Source of the DNA: Dawidia soli
GTDB lineage: Bacteria > Bacteroidota > Bacteroidia > Cytophagales > Cyclobacteriaceae
Direction: 5' to 3'
DNA: 64,000 bases
Assembly (NCBI RefSeq): GCF_018598185.1
Contig: NZ_JAHESC010000004.1
Span: 186,001-250,000, forward strand
Below, piece after piece: positions 42,863 to 50,918 of the stretch. The notes below the pieces were generated by a model that had not been told where the DNA came from, did not search any database, and saw nothing but the letters and a program-made list of their open reading frames with translations. Numbering within the stretch: the first letter of the stretch is position 1; each line of letters begins with the position of its first letter. The translations under genes were made by a program, and so were the position numbers.

Positions 42863-45187
42863 CTACCGTGCTTTCAGATCTTGATTCAAAGTATATACCT
42901 TTCCTGTCTCCGTTTGCAGCGTCACCGTTTTATCACCGTACCGCACCTGGCAGGGTCCCCCTGATCTTGACAGCAACGTCACTTCTTGTAGCGCACCGTT
43001 GGCCCATGTCATGGAGACCTCAAACCCGCCGCGCGCACAAAGTCCGCGTACATGGCCCGCGGGCCACGCCTTCGGCAACGCTGGCAACAATGTCAGGAAG
43101 CCGTCGTGGCTTTGCAGCAGCATTTCAGCAATACCCGCAGGCGCGCCAAAGTTGCCGTCGATCTGGAAAGGCGGATGATTGTCGAACAGGTTCGGTAACG
43201 TCGATTTCTTGAACAACGCCACCAGGTTTTCGTGCGCGGCTTCGCCGTCGCCTAAACGCGCAAAGAAATTGACGATCCACGCACGGCTCCAGCCGGTATG
43301 ACCGCCACCGTGCGCCAGCCGGTGATCGATGGTTTTACGCGCCGCGGTGAAAAGCTCCGGCTGCTTCCGGGTGATCTCTTTGCCGGGGTGCAGGCCGTAG
43401 AGATGCGATATATGGCGGTGTCCGGGCTCCGGCTCCTGGAATGCTTCCGTCCACTCGAGTATACGTCCATCGGCGCCGATCTGCGTCGGCGACAGGTTGG
43501 CCAGGATCTTTTCAAGCTTCCTGCCAAACGCCTGATCCTGCTGTAATACGCGTTGCGCCAGCAGCGTGCTCGTGAGCAGGTCGCGGATGATCATGTGGTC
43601 CATGGTCGGCCCCATCACCATCGTGGCCCGCTTACCGTCGGGGGTTTGAAATGTATTCTCGGGCGAGATCGACGGCCCCGATACCAGCTTGCCGGTAGCA
43701 GGATCCTCCACCAGCCACTGCGCGCAAAACGCCGCGGATTCCTTCAGGATGGGATAGTATTGTTGCAGGAACGCTTTGTCGCCGGTGAACGCATAGTGCT
43801 CCCACACGTGCTGCGCGCACCACGCCATGCCCATGGGCCACATGGCCCAGCTGGGGTAACCATACGGCGCAGTGAACAGCCACGGGTCGGTTGTAAAATG
43901 TGCCACCGTACCGTCGATGCCGTACATAGCCTTGGCGGTCTTGCGTGCATCGGGGCGCAACCGGTCGAGGAACGTAATAAAGGGTAAATGCAGCTCCGAC
44001 AGGTTGGCCACTTCCGCCAGCCAGTAATTCATCTGGATGTTAATGTTGATATGATAGTCGGCGCTCCACGGCGGCGTCAGGCCGTCGGCCCAGATGCCCT
44101 GCAGGTTGGCGGGTAGCCCGCCCGGGCGCGAGCTGCTGATCAGCAAATAGCGGCCGAACTGAAAATATAATGCCGCCAGGTGCGGGTCATCATTTCCGTG
44201 CTGCAACGCCGACACACGCGCATCCGTCGGAAAGTACACCGCATTCGTTACGCCCAGGTCGAGCGCTACGCGGTTGAAGAAAGATTGATAGTCTTGTACA
44301 TGGGCACGCTTCAACGCATCATAGCGCTTGCCCGCCGCGGCCGTCAATTGCCGCTGCGTGGTAGCCCGTGCATCGCCTCCGTTATAGTCGGTGGCCATGG
44401 CCACCAGCACGGTGACGGCATCCGCCTTTTCCAGGGCGAGGTGGGTGCCCCCCGCGGTCAGCGTGCCCCCCTCGGGTATAACGCGCAGGTGTGTCACCAG
44501 CTTTACGCCGACGCCTCCACCGGTGTGCTCCTGTAAGACGATCTCGCTGCCCGATGCCGTTACCGTAGCGCTACTACCGGGACGGGTAAGCGCAAACTGC
44601 AACGATAGGGCACCGGGCCGGTCGGCCGTAAGCCGCACGACCACCACCTGGTCTGGCGCGCTCGAAAATATCTCACGGGTATAGGCAATACCGCCTTGCC
44701 GGTATTGCACGCTGGCAACGGCCGTCTCGAGGTCGAGCGCCCGCTCATAGCCTTCGGGCTCGCCGTCTTGCGCGGGAAATGTCAACCACAGGTCGCCGGC
44801 GGTCTGATAGCTGCTGTTCACCGTCTTGTTGCCCATCATCTTATCGATGGCCATTTGTTGGGCCTCCACATACTTACCGGCAAACAACAGCTTCCGGATG
44901 GCAGGCAGTGCGGCGCGTGCGCCGGGGTTGATAAAGTCTTCGGGCTTGCCGGTCCACACGCTCTCTTCGTTCAACTGCAGCCGCTCCGACTGCACGTTGC
45001 CAAAGACCATCGCCCCTACCCGGCCGTTGCCTACCGGCAGCGCTTCGTTCCAGTTTGCGGCCGGCTTGTTGAACCATAATTTCCAGTTGGCAGCCGGCGC
45101 CTGTGCTGCGGTCTGTGCCACCACGCCCAGCCACAGTGTGACCAGTACCAACCCGGTGCGCGTATACATGCTTGTCATCATCATCAA
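42863..45187 (-). CDS. GH95 alpha-L-fucosidase / alpha-L-galactosidase
   Basis: A 774-residue exported enzyme (VLVTLWLGVVAQTAAQ). It shows the GH95 pattern: N-terminal beta-sandwich (LWFNKPAANWNEALPVGNGR, LNEESVWTG), then the (alpha/alpha)6 domain with RPGGLPANLQGIWADG, YHININIQMNYW (Asn pair that activates water), EWTEAFQEPEPGHRHISHLY (catalytic Glu) and PPFQIDGNFGAPAGIAEML (Asp). It inverts terminal alpha-1,2-L-fucosyl or alpha-L-galactosyl residues, found on xyloglucan, RG-I and RG-II side chains. Four Met codons in a row leave the exact start open. It is 7 bp downstream of a GNAT gene with no other carbohydrate genes in the same run. Confidence 0.93.
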   Translation of the reverse strand: MMMMTSMYTRTGLVLVTLWLGVVAQTAAQAPAANWKLWFNKPAANWNEALPVGNGRVGAMVFGNVQSERLQLNEESVWTGKPEDFINPGARAALPAIRKLLFAGKYVEAQQMAIDKMMGNKTVNSSYQTAGDLWLTFPAQDGEPEGYERALDLETAVASVQYRQGGIAYTREIFSSAPDQVVVVRLTADRPGALSLQFALTRPGSSATVTASGSEIVLQEHTGGGVGVKLVTHLRVIPEGGTLTAGGTHLALEKADAVTVLVAMATDYNGGDARATTQRQLTAAAGKRYDALKRAHVQDYQSFFNRVALDLGVTNAVYFPTDARVSALQHGNDDPHLAALYFQFGRYLLISSSRPGGLPANLQGIWADGLTPPWSADYHININIQMNYWLAEVANLSELHLPFITFLDRLRPDARKTAKAMYGIDGTVAHFTTDPWLFTAPYGYPSWAMWPMGMAWCAQHVWEHYAFTGDKAFLQQYYPILKESAAFCAQWLVEDPATGKLVSGPSISPENTFQTPDGKRATMVMGPTMDHMIIRDLLTSTLLAQRVLQQDQAFGRKLEKILANLSPTQIGADGRILEWTEAFQEPEPGHRHISHLYGLHPGKEITRKQPELFTAARKTIDHRLAHGGGHTGWSRAWIVNFFARLGDGEAAHENLVALFKKSTLPNLFDNHPPFQIDGNFGAPAGIAEMLLQSHDGFLTLLPALPKAWPAGHVRGLCARGGFEVSMTWANGALQEVTLLSRSGGPCQVRYGDKTVTLQTETGKVYTLNQDLKAR

Positions 45188-45194
45188 AAAATTC

Positions 45195-45650
45195 TTAGGA
45201 CGTTTTGCGCAGCAACCGCATCGTTAATACCGGAAACGGATTTCCCAACGAGTCGACCGGCGCCCGGTGAAAGGTACGAAAGCCCATGTGTTCGTAAAAG
45301 CCCACCGCTTGCTCGTTCTGCTCGTTGACGTCTACTTCGTAGATCCCTAATGTTTCGATGGCATAGCGCAACAACTGCCGGCCTGTACCCCGGCCGCGCG
45401 CATCGGGATGTATAAAAAGCATCTCCAGCCGCGTGCCCGCCACACCGGCAAAGCCAAGTATAGTGCCGGCCGCGTCGCGTATGCAGCGCAGGTTTACATC
45501 CTGCAGGTAACTGTGTTGTACCAGGGGCCGGAAGAATTGAATGTGTGCCTCGGTCAGAAAGTGGTGTGTCGCGCGCACGGACGCCTCCCAGACATCGGTT
45601 ATCGCCGCGTAGTCGTCGGGCGAGACTGTTTCGATGGCATAGTGGATCAT
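45195..45650 (-). CDS. GNAT family N-acetyltransferase
   Basis: A 151-residue acetyltransferase from the ATG at 45650; the frame extends to 45764, but that part overlaps the NUDIX gene and has no family similarity. The acetyl-CoA-binding motif A is LEMLFIHPDARGRGTGRQLL, followed by EVDVNEQNEQAVGFYEHMGF (motif B). It resembles YjaB-type small GNATs. The acetyl acceptor cannot be predicted. It lies 11 bp after the NUDIX gene. Confidence 0.88.
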   Translation of the reverse strand: MIHYAIETVSPDDYAAITDVWEASVRATHHFLTEAHIQFFRPLVQHSYLQDVNLRCIRDAAGTILGFAGVAGTRLEMLFIHPDARGRGTGRQLLRYAIETLGIYEVDVNEQNEQAVGFYEHMGFRTFHRAPVDSLGNPFPVLTMRLLRKTS

Positions 45651-45661
45651 AGAAAGGGATA

Positions 45662-46099
45662 TTAACGAATAAAGACAGACTGTTTGTTCAACGCGTCGAC
45701 CAACCAGTAGGGATTGATCTGGTCCAGGTCGGCAGGCAACGCATCGGGCTGAAAGAACCGCCACGCGCGTGTTTCGGCATTGGTAAAAGATGTATCCGGC
45801 TCGTCGATCAACCTTACCTCGAAGTAGGAGGTGATATACTGCACACGGTGGTCGGTATGATCGTACGTGGCAAAAGCGGGCATAGAATATACTCCAATAA
45901 GCCGTAGGATCTCGGCGGCCGCGTTGATCTCCTCGCGGATCTCGCGCAAGATAGCGTCCTCCACGGTTTCACCAAATTCAACATGGCCGGATATGATGCA
46001 CCACTTGCCCGTGTCACGCCGCTGCTGCAGCAGCACATGGCCCTGGTCATTAAATATGGCCGCCGATACGGCTGGCAGGATATTCTGTTCACGTGACAT
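45662..46099 (-). CDS. NUDIX hydrolase
   Basis: A 145-residue protein with a Nudix box GHVEFGETVEDAILREIREE, which fits GX5EX7REUXEE (the usual following Gly position is Asn). It would hydrolyse a nucleoside diphosphate linked to another moiety; the substrate is unknown. It overlaps nothing and is followed 11 bp later by the GNAT gene, so NUDIX-GNAT-GH95 may share a transcript. Confidence 0.9.
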   Translation of the reverse strand: MSREQNILPAVSAAIFNDQGHVLLQQRRDTGKWCIISGHVEFGETVEDAILREIREEINAAAEILRLIGVYSMPAFATYDHTDHRVQYITSYFEVRLIDEPDTSFTNAETRAWRFFQPDALPADLDQINPYWLVDALNKQSVFIR

Positions 46100-46125
46100 G
46101 GCTGTGCGAAGGTGGAGCCAAATCT

Positions 46126-46482
46126 TCAGGAATCCAAACGTTGGCGGGCCTTGAGCGCGGCACGCAAAAGTTTACTGACTTTGGCCACCGGCACATCCCG
46201 TGTGGGATCAAGTAACAGGATCTTCATACGCGCCCGTTTTTCTTCCAGCAGATCGGGGTGTTCCAGCATATGCCCATCCACAAAGCCGACGTACGGTTGT
46301 TTGTATTTTTTATGCACCCACAGGTAGCAGAACATCTTGTCTCGGTAGCAATAAAACGGCATGCGATATTTCCAGGCCTCCGTAATACCGGCATCGAGCT
46401 GCAAAATATGCTCGCGCAAAAAGATCATACAGCTTTTTGTAGGCTCGGACTGCTCGGCAAAGTAAAGATCGATCGGGCGCAT
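46126..46482 (-). CDS. DUF1801 (YdhG-like) domain protein
   Basis: A 118-residue small cytoplasmic protein. FLREHILQLDAGITEAWKYRMPFYCYRD, read in two parts, and the segment FCYLWVHKKYKQPYVGFVDG match the DUF1801 fold, which has a frataxin-like alpha/beta shape. Function in this family is unknown. It is 26 bp upstream of the NUDIX gene on the same strand. Confidence 0.82.
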   Translation of the reverse strand: MRPIDLYFAEQSEPTKSCMIFLREHILQLDAGITEAWKYRMPFYCYRDKMFCYLWVHKKYKQPYVGFVDGHMLEHPDLLEEKRARMKILLLDPTRDVPVAKVSKLLRAALKARQRLDS

Positions 46483-46594
46483 CGATACAATATGCTCAAA
46501 AAAATGCTAACGGCAAACGCCCCGAAAAAGGGCAGCAACGTGGCGTTGCCGGAGTGTGTCGCACAACATTCCGTCCGGAACTACCACGCGCTGC

Positions 46595-46616
46595 TTTGCC
46601 TTACCCCTAAGGCAAA
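46595..46616. other. Perfect 9-bp hairpin downstream of the small-protein pair
   Basis: Arms 46595-46603 and 46608-46616 are perfectly complementary around a CCCC loop, 21 bp after the end of the leftward gene at 46638. A second stem (46535-46540 with 46544-46549) follows and leads on the minus strand towards a CCTTTTT run. Together they may form the transcript end of that operon. Confidence 0.4.
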
Positions 46617-46637
46617 AACCTAAACCTAAACTAAGAC

Positions 46638-46985
46638 CTAACTGAATAAATGTCTTTTTAAGACCTCTTCGATCTCTTTGTAGAACAGCTTCTCATTCCC
46701 TTCCGCCAGTGCCGCGCTGCCCGTGTTATAAAAGTCGTCGATGACCGGTTTATACCATACGGTGTTTACCGGAGCGATCAGCATCTGCTTCAAATCTTTC
46801 TTAATGAACTCGACGCTGGTCTTATTCAATTCCATAATGCGAAACTGCTCGGAAAGATAGATAACCAGGTTTCGTTCATCCAGGAAGTCCTTGATCAGAT
46901 CGTTACGCAACTTGCGGATGACGTCTATGATGTCGACTGCGTCGTGGCGTAACGTGGTATCTTCCATGGTCGTTTGTTGTTTCAT
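46638..46985 (-). CDS. Small protein of unknown function, distant paralog of its upstream neighbour
   Basis: A 115-residue helical protein that I do not recognise; no signal peptide or membrane segment. Its C-terminal half aligns by eye with that of the gene at 47022: here WYKPVIDDFY then LFYKEIEEVLKRHLF, there LYHPMIQAVL then LFYREIDATISARLL. The two are 36 bp apart and co-directional, so they look like an old tandem duplication. They neighbour signalling genes, but nothing in the sequence shows a role. Confidence 0.7.
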   Translation of the reverse strand: MKQQTTMEDTTLRHDAVDIIDVIRKLRNDLIKDFLDERNLVIYLSEQFRIMELNKTSVEFIKKDLKQMLIAPVNTVWYKPVIDDFYNTGSAALAEGNEKLFYKEIEEVLKRHLFS

Positions 46986-47021
46986 CGTGCGGGGGTTAAA
47001 AAATGGTTATAGCGGAAGGGA

Positions 47022-47414
47022 CTATTGTTGAAAAAAGAAATGCTGCCCTTTCTCAAAGGTATGCTGACGCAACAACCGCGCACTGATCGTAGCATCGATC
47101 TCGCGGTAAAACAAGGCATTGTCCAACGTGGTAAAATCGTTGTTCAGCACGGCCTGGATCATCGGATGGTATAGCACCGGGTCGATGCCGTCGTTCTTCA
47201 GCAGGTCCAGACTGTTACGGATCTTTTCCAGCTGCCCGGCCGTGGCCTTGGAGGAAAACTTATAATCGATATAGGTAGCCAGTCCGCCGTGGATCAGTTT
47301 ATTCACCAGCGTAGCACGGTGCTGTTGCAGGATGGGCTTTAATTGCCCGGGGATCAGATCGGGATTCCAATCGTCAATTTTTTTGATGCCGTTTGCCGTT
47401 TTCACCATTTTCAT
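47022..47414 (-). CDS. Small protein of unknown function, distant paralog of its downstream neighbour
   Basis: A 130-residue mostly helical cytoplasmic protein of no family known to me. The shared core with the gene at 46638 is around LYHPMIQAVLNNDF and ALFYREIDATISARLLRQ. The N-terminus has a lysine-rich start and DDWNPDLIPGQLKPILQQH. A good -7 promoter box lies 23 bp upstream, so this gene probably begins the two-gene operon. Confidence 0.7.
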   Translation of the reverse strand: MKMVKTANGIKKIDDWNPDLIPGQLKPILQQHRATLVNKLIHGGLATYIDYKFSSKATAGQLEKIRNSLDLLKNDGIDPVLYHPMIQAVLNNDFTTLDNALFYREIDATISARLLRQHTFEKGQHFFFQQ

Positions 47415-47436
47415 AACGCAATCGTTTAGCGTGATA

Positions 47437-47444
47437 CAAACGTA
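47437..47444 (-). promoter_or_regulatory. Candidate -7 element for the small-protein pair
   Basis: On the minus strand TACGTTTG fits TAnnTTTG exactly, 23 bp before the ATG at 47414. The upstream side is very AT-rich (T-rich near -33) without a clear TTTG. Confidence 0.45.
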
Positions 47445-47573
47445 CTTAAACTAATTTTATTAGTAAATAAAAATCTAATTTAAATTGGTAATAGCGGTTC
47501 TGAGCGAAAAAACGCAGATATGATGCGTCCCGGACGGACACATGTGTGTTCAAAGAACGCGTCTTTTTTTGCG

Positions 47574-48593
47574 TTATTCTTCTAAGGAATTGGCGGTCAG
47601 TACGGTATTACGGATGACCTCGTCCAGCTTCTGCGCGGTCGCTTCCAGCATGGAAATGATGCGAATGTTCTCTTCGCTCAACGTTGATTTTTCGATGATG
47701 CTGGTCAGCCCCAGAATCGTGGCAACGGGCTGTCGTGTATAGTGCGATTGCACCCAGGAAATGTGTTTCAATAATTCGTTCTGCCGCTCGATCTGCAGCA
47801 GGTGGCGCTTCCGCTCGTCGATGTCCGTCACCGTCAGCGTGGCCCCAATGATGCGCTCCTGGTAGTACACCGGCGCATACTCAGCGCGTAGCCACCGCGA
47901 TGTGTCCGGCAGTTGTACCTTGCGCTCGGTCACGACCGACTCGCCCGTCAGCGCCCGGTCAAAATCATTCTTAAACGCGTCAAACAGGTAACGCCCCGCG
48001 ACACGCCCGTCGTGCAACGTGTAGTCGAGTATATTCATACCCGTCTGCAGCGCGCGTCCGTACAACGCCTGACTTTCATCACCCGCCTTCTTGTTGAAGA
48101 ACAAGATGCTATAGTCGGGTGCCACCAGGATGACCGTAGACTGCGTGCTGTCGAGCACGGCTTGCAGGATCTGCCGCGACAACACCAGCTCTTTATGGAT
48201 GGCCTGCAGCTCGGTCACCTGCTTGGTAACCTCGCCTTCCAGGCTTTTGTTCTGGTCGGTAACATACGTCAACAGATCGTTCTTGTAAATGAGACCCGTG
48301 AGTGCACCCTCTTCCATGACGGCCAACACCTCGGTATGCGTTTCCTGCATCACACGCAACGCTTCTTCTATGCCACAGTCCGGCGACAACGACGGCCGCA
48401 CCGTCAGACAGTCGATCACGAGTGTGTGATAGTGCTGTACCACGTCCTGCGGTGTCAGCACCCCGATGGGTTGTTCGTTCTCATCCTGCACGACCAGGGC
48501 CGCCTGTTGCACCAGGTGGTCTTTGATCGCGCGTGTTCCGCTATAGGCGGGAACCACCTCGTACTGATGCTGGATGAAACGGGCTATCGTCAT
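47574..48593 (-). CDS. CBS-PAS protein with a DHp-like helix pair but no kinase ATPase domain
   Basis: A 339-residue cytoplasmic protein. Residues ~1-120 are two CBS motifs (ALVVQDENEQPIGVLTPQDV; EVLAVMEEGALTGLIYKNDL). A coiled coil (~122-145) leads to a PAS domain (~147-270, AVLDSTQSTVILVAPDYSIL, ADIDERKR-like end). Residues ~275-335 resemble a DHp: HISWVQSHYTRQPVATILGL contains an H-box-like SHxxRxP, as in Bacteroidota PAS kinases. The frame then stops; no HATPase domain follows in any frame before the next gene. It could be a phosphotransfer hub, a partner of another kinase, or a remnant. It is coupled to the upstream 115-residue gene by a TGATG overlap. Confidence 0.82.
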   Translation of the reverse strand: MTIARFIQHQYEVVPAYSGTRAIKDHLVQQAALVVQDENEQPIGVLTPQDVVQHYHTLVIDCLTVRPSLSPDCGIEEALRVMQETHTEVLAVMEEGALTGLIYKNDLLTYVTDQNKSLEGEVTKQVTELQAIHKELVLSRQILQAVLDSTQSTVILVAPDYSILFFNKKAGDESQALYGRALQTGMNILDYTLHDGRVAGRYLFDAFKNDFDRALTGESVVTERKVQLPDTSRWLRAEYAPVYYQERIIGATLTVTDIDERKRHLLQIERQNELLKHISWVQSHYTRQPVATILGLTSIIEKSTLSEENIRIISMLEATAQKLDEVIRNTVLTANSLEE

Positions 48594-48940
48594 CAGAACT
48601 CCTGTTCGATGTTGGAGTAGGAGATCGTGACGCGAAAATCAACCTTCAGCAGCTCCCCCTCCGATACAAAGGGAAAGACCTTGTCGTCGAGTATATCGAT
48701 GATCTTCTCTTTCGGCATCTTCGATAAGATGCGTTTGTTGACAAAGACCGCCTCGACCGACGGATGCCCCACTTCGACAAGCTCGAAGCCGTTGGGTACG
48801 AGCATATCGAACGACTTCGATATACCCATCTTACCGTGCTGAGAGTTTTTCCCCAGGATAAGGATCTCCTGGAAGGGTGGCAACTTGATTTCTTCGAACG
48901 AAAGATCGATGGAGTATTTTAATCCATTCCCTTTGACCAT
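48593..48940 (-). CDS. Unknown 115-residue protein coupled to the CBS-PAS-DHp gene
   Basis: I do not recognise this family. It is a soluble alpha/beta protein without signal peptide; features include LSFEEIKLPPFQEILILG, a central GISKSFDMLVPNGF and the C-terminal VDFRVTISYSN. Its stop codon shares one base with the next start (TGATG), so its product is probably made in step with the CBS-PAS-DHp protein and may be its partner. That is inference from coupling only. Confidence 0.65.
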   Translation of the reverse strand: MVKGNGLKYSIDLSFEEIKLPPFQEILILGKNSQHGKMGISKSFDMLVPNGFELVEVGHPSVEAVFVNKRILSKMPKEKIIDILDDKVFPFVSEGELLKVDFRVTISYSNIEQEF

Positions 48941-49065
48941 AGACTGACTTTTGCGTTAGCGCGGGCCTAATATACATTTATAATGGACATCTGTATAGGA
49001 TTTAGGAAACGAGGTATCAAAAAATTATGGCCGCTGAACCCTATCGGTGACGTTAGGAAGAATGT

Positions 49066-49383
49066 CTATGGATGGAGACGGGTAAGTATCCGGAGCAATT
49101 CGTGCGCATCCGGGAGCACGGGGTATAAGAAAACAGGGATACCGTCGATATAAATATCCTTGCGTAAGTCCTTTATATAGTGCATGCTATGCGAAGCTTC
49201 GGGGGCGGGATGGATCACGATCACATCCGGTATGCGCAGGGCCAGCAGCTGCCGCAAGTGGAAAAGATCGGGCGCAATCGCTACGGCAGCACACACCGGC
49301 ACACGCTCCAGCATGTCTTGCGCGCTTTGTGCTCGGGCAGGATCATCACACAGTAAAATGACATACTTGCGAAGCGAAGCCAT
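49066..49383 (-). CDS. Degenerate receiver-like protein without phosphoacceptor Asp
   Basis: A 105-residue protein with the outline of a CheY fold: KYVILLCDDPARAQS keeps the acidic pair after beta-1, but the beta-3 end reads PDVIVIHPAP with His where the phosphorylated Asp should be, and neither the Thr/Ser nor the Lys switch residue is evident (PVFLYPVLP at beta-5). It cannot be a normal phosphoacceptor. It is divergent from the intact receiver gene at 49612 and close to the DHp-only protein. Confidence 0.65.
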   Translation of the reverse strand: MASLRKYVILLCDDPARAQSAQDMLERVPVCAAVAIAPDLFHLRQLLALRIPDVIVIHPAPEASHSMHYIKDLRKDIYIDGIPVFLYPVLPDAHELLRILTRLHP

Positions 49384-49611
49384 CGGGGATGCTGGTCTAC
49401 AAAAAGTGGCTAAAGTTAACCCATCTCCCGAAATTAACGAACCGGTGTGTCCGGGAATCGATACCGGTCATGCCGACCAGGATATAATTTGTCTGATTAT
49501 TCAAAATAATAGTTTGACTTTCGCGTGAAATACACCTTTTTTGTGGCCATGTACCGTTTATGTTTTGTTAATGCGTTGACAATCAATATCTAGCCTGTAA
49601 CACAGAAGATT

Positions 49612-50061
49612 ATGAACCTTTCCGGCGCCGATACGACCCATGTTCTGCTGGCAGAAGACGACAACGAGGATTACTATATATTCTCGCTGGCGATCCAGCA
49701 GGTGCCCCTCACGGTGCTCCTGACACGGGCCGAGAACGGCGAGCTGCTGATGAAGCTCCTCGACGAAAAAGTACCCGATATACTCTTCCTCGACATGCTC
49801 ATGCCTTGTAAAGATGGGCAGCAATGCCTGCGGGAAATACGGGCAAACAAAAAATACGACTCGCTGCCGGTCATTGTGTATTCGTCGCTCGACGACCTGC
49901 GCACGATCGAGTTCTGTTACCGCGAGGGCTCGAATCTATACGCCATCAAGCCGTCATCGTTTGATGAGCTTAAAACCATTCTCGAACGCATCCTGACCAT
50001 CGACTGGAAGAAGGTGATGTATTTCCCCACTTTATCGGACTTCGTCCTCAATCCCCACTAA
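49612..50061 (+). CDS. Single-domain response regulator
   Basis: A 149-residue CheY/Rcp1-like receiver with no output domain. LLAEDDNEDYYIF supplies the acidic pocket, LFLDMLMPCKDGQQ the phosphoacceptor Asp, VIVYSSLDD the Ser switch and AIKPSSFDEL the conserved Lys. A C-terminal tail (WKKVMYFPTLSDF) extends beyond the fold. It likely receives phosphate from a kinase elsewhere or relays through the DHp-only protein across the intergenic region. An upstream TATGTTTT is a weak match to a -7 box. Confidence 0.92.
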   Translation: MNLSGADTTHVLLAEDDNEDYYIFSLAIQQVPLTVLLTRAENGELLMKLLDEKVPDILFLDMLMPCKDGQQCLREIRANKKYDSLPVIVYSSLDDLRTIEFCYREGSNLYAIKPSSFDELKTILERILTIDWKKVMYFPTLSDFVLNPH

Positions 50062-50070
50062 GACATACGA

Positions 50071-50721
50071 TCAATCCGCAATGAACGGGATGCGTACCTG
50101 TTGGTACACCGGTTTGCGGATGTGCTCGCGCATGTTCCGGAAGCTCTCGAATGGACCTTTCGTGGCAAACAAGTTGATCAGCCATGCAGGAATGGCGCCT
50201 CCCGGATCGACATGCAACATATACTCCACCTGGAGCTCCGCGGGCGCTACCGGCTTGATGGTCCACTTGCCGTCGGCATGAGGCACGCGTACAACACCTT
50301 CCTTTTCGGGCACATAGTCGGGTTCGTTGAACGACTCAACGGTCATGATACGCGTCGAGGGGTCCTGCGTTACCCGGATGCGCGCGATGAAGTCGCGGTT
50401 GCTGGCGGGCCAGGGTACGCTGATCTCCGAATGGTATACGATCTCCTGCGGCGAGAGCTGTTTGAGCAGTGTACAGCTCTTGGTGCTATATACCCACTGG
50501 TCGGTGGCCGCTACGTCGAGGATGACGGCGGCCATTTGTGACATCGTGGCCTGGATCGAAAAGGATACTTTCAAAGCTTTGATCTCCGAGCCGGCGACCG
50601 ACCGCATGTAGATCTTGATCCCCTCTTTTTCGTCGCGCAGCTTCCAGTCTTCCTGGGCCGCGGCGAATTGAACGGGGTAGGTGAAAAAGAGTGTGACGAA
50701 TAATGATGAATATACGCGCAT
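50071..50721 (-). CDS. START-domain protein, exported
   Basis: About 216 residues from the ATG at 50721, which gives a signal peptide (SSLFVTLFFTYPVQFAAAQ); an ATG at 50748 is possible. The mature protein is a single START/SRPBCC domain: EDWKLRDEKEGIKIYMRSV, AAVILDVAATDQWVYST, ISVPWPASNRDFIARIRV and GKWTIKPVAPAELQVEYMLH. Such domains bind lipids or other hydrophobic ligands in a central cavity. Export suggests a periplasmic lipid-binding role. It ends 10 bp from the convergent receiver gene. Confidence 0.85.
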   Translation of the reverse strand: MRVYSSLFVTLFFTYPVQFAAAQEDWKLRDEKEGIKIYMRSVAGSEIKALKVSFSIQATMSQMAAVILDVAATDQWVYSTKSCTLLKQLSPQEIVYHSEISVPWPASNRDFIARIRVTQDPSTRIMTVESFNEPDYVPEKEGVVRVPHADGKWTIKPVAPAELQVEYMLHVDPGGAIPAWLINLFATKGPFESFRNMREHIRKPVYQQVRIPFIAD

Positions 50722-50918
50722 GCGGGGGAATTCGGGAAGATAACGCATTGTAGTCGTTCGTAGTTTCTGAAATATTGGGATAGCCGGAGGGTGTTTTTTG
50801 CATATGCCTGTATTTCAGGCGACAAACTTGCATTTTCCGGCGACAAGAAAGAACCCCGCAGCGTATAAAAACGTATCATTGTAACGTTATTCTTTCAATA
50901 TTTTCAAGAGAACTTCCC

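Noticed and set aside
46615-46645. Telomere-like CCTAAA short repeats
   Set aside because: Only two or three imperfect units in an AT-rich operon end; no larger array.
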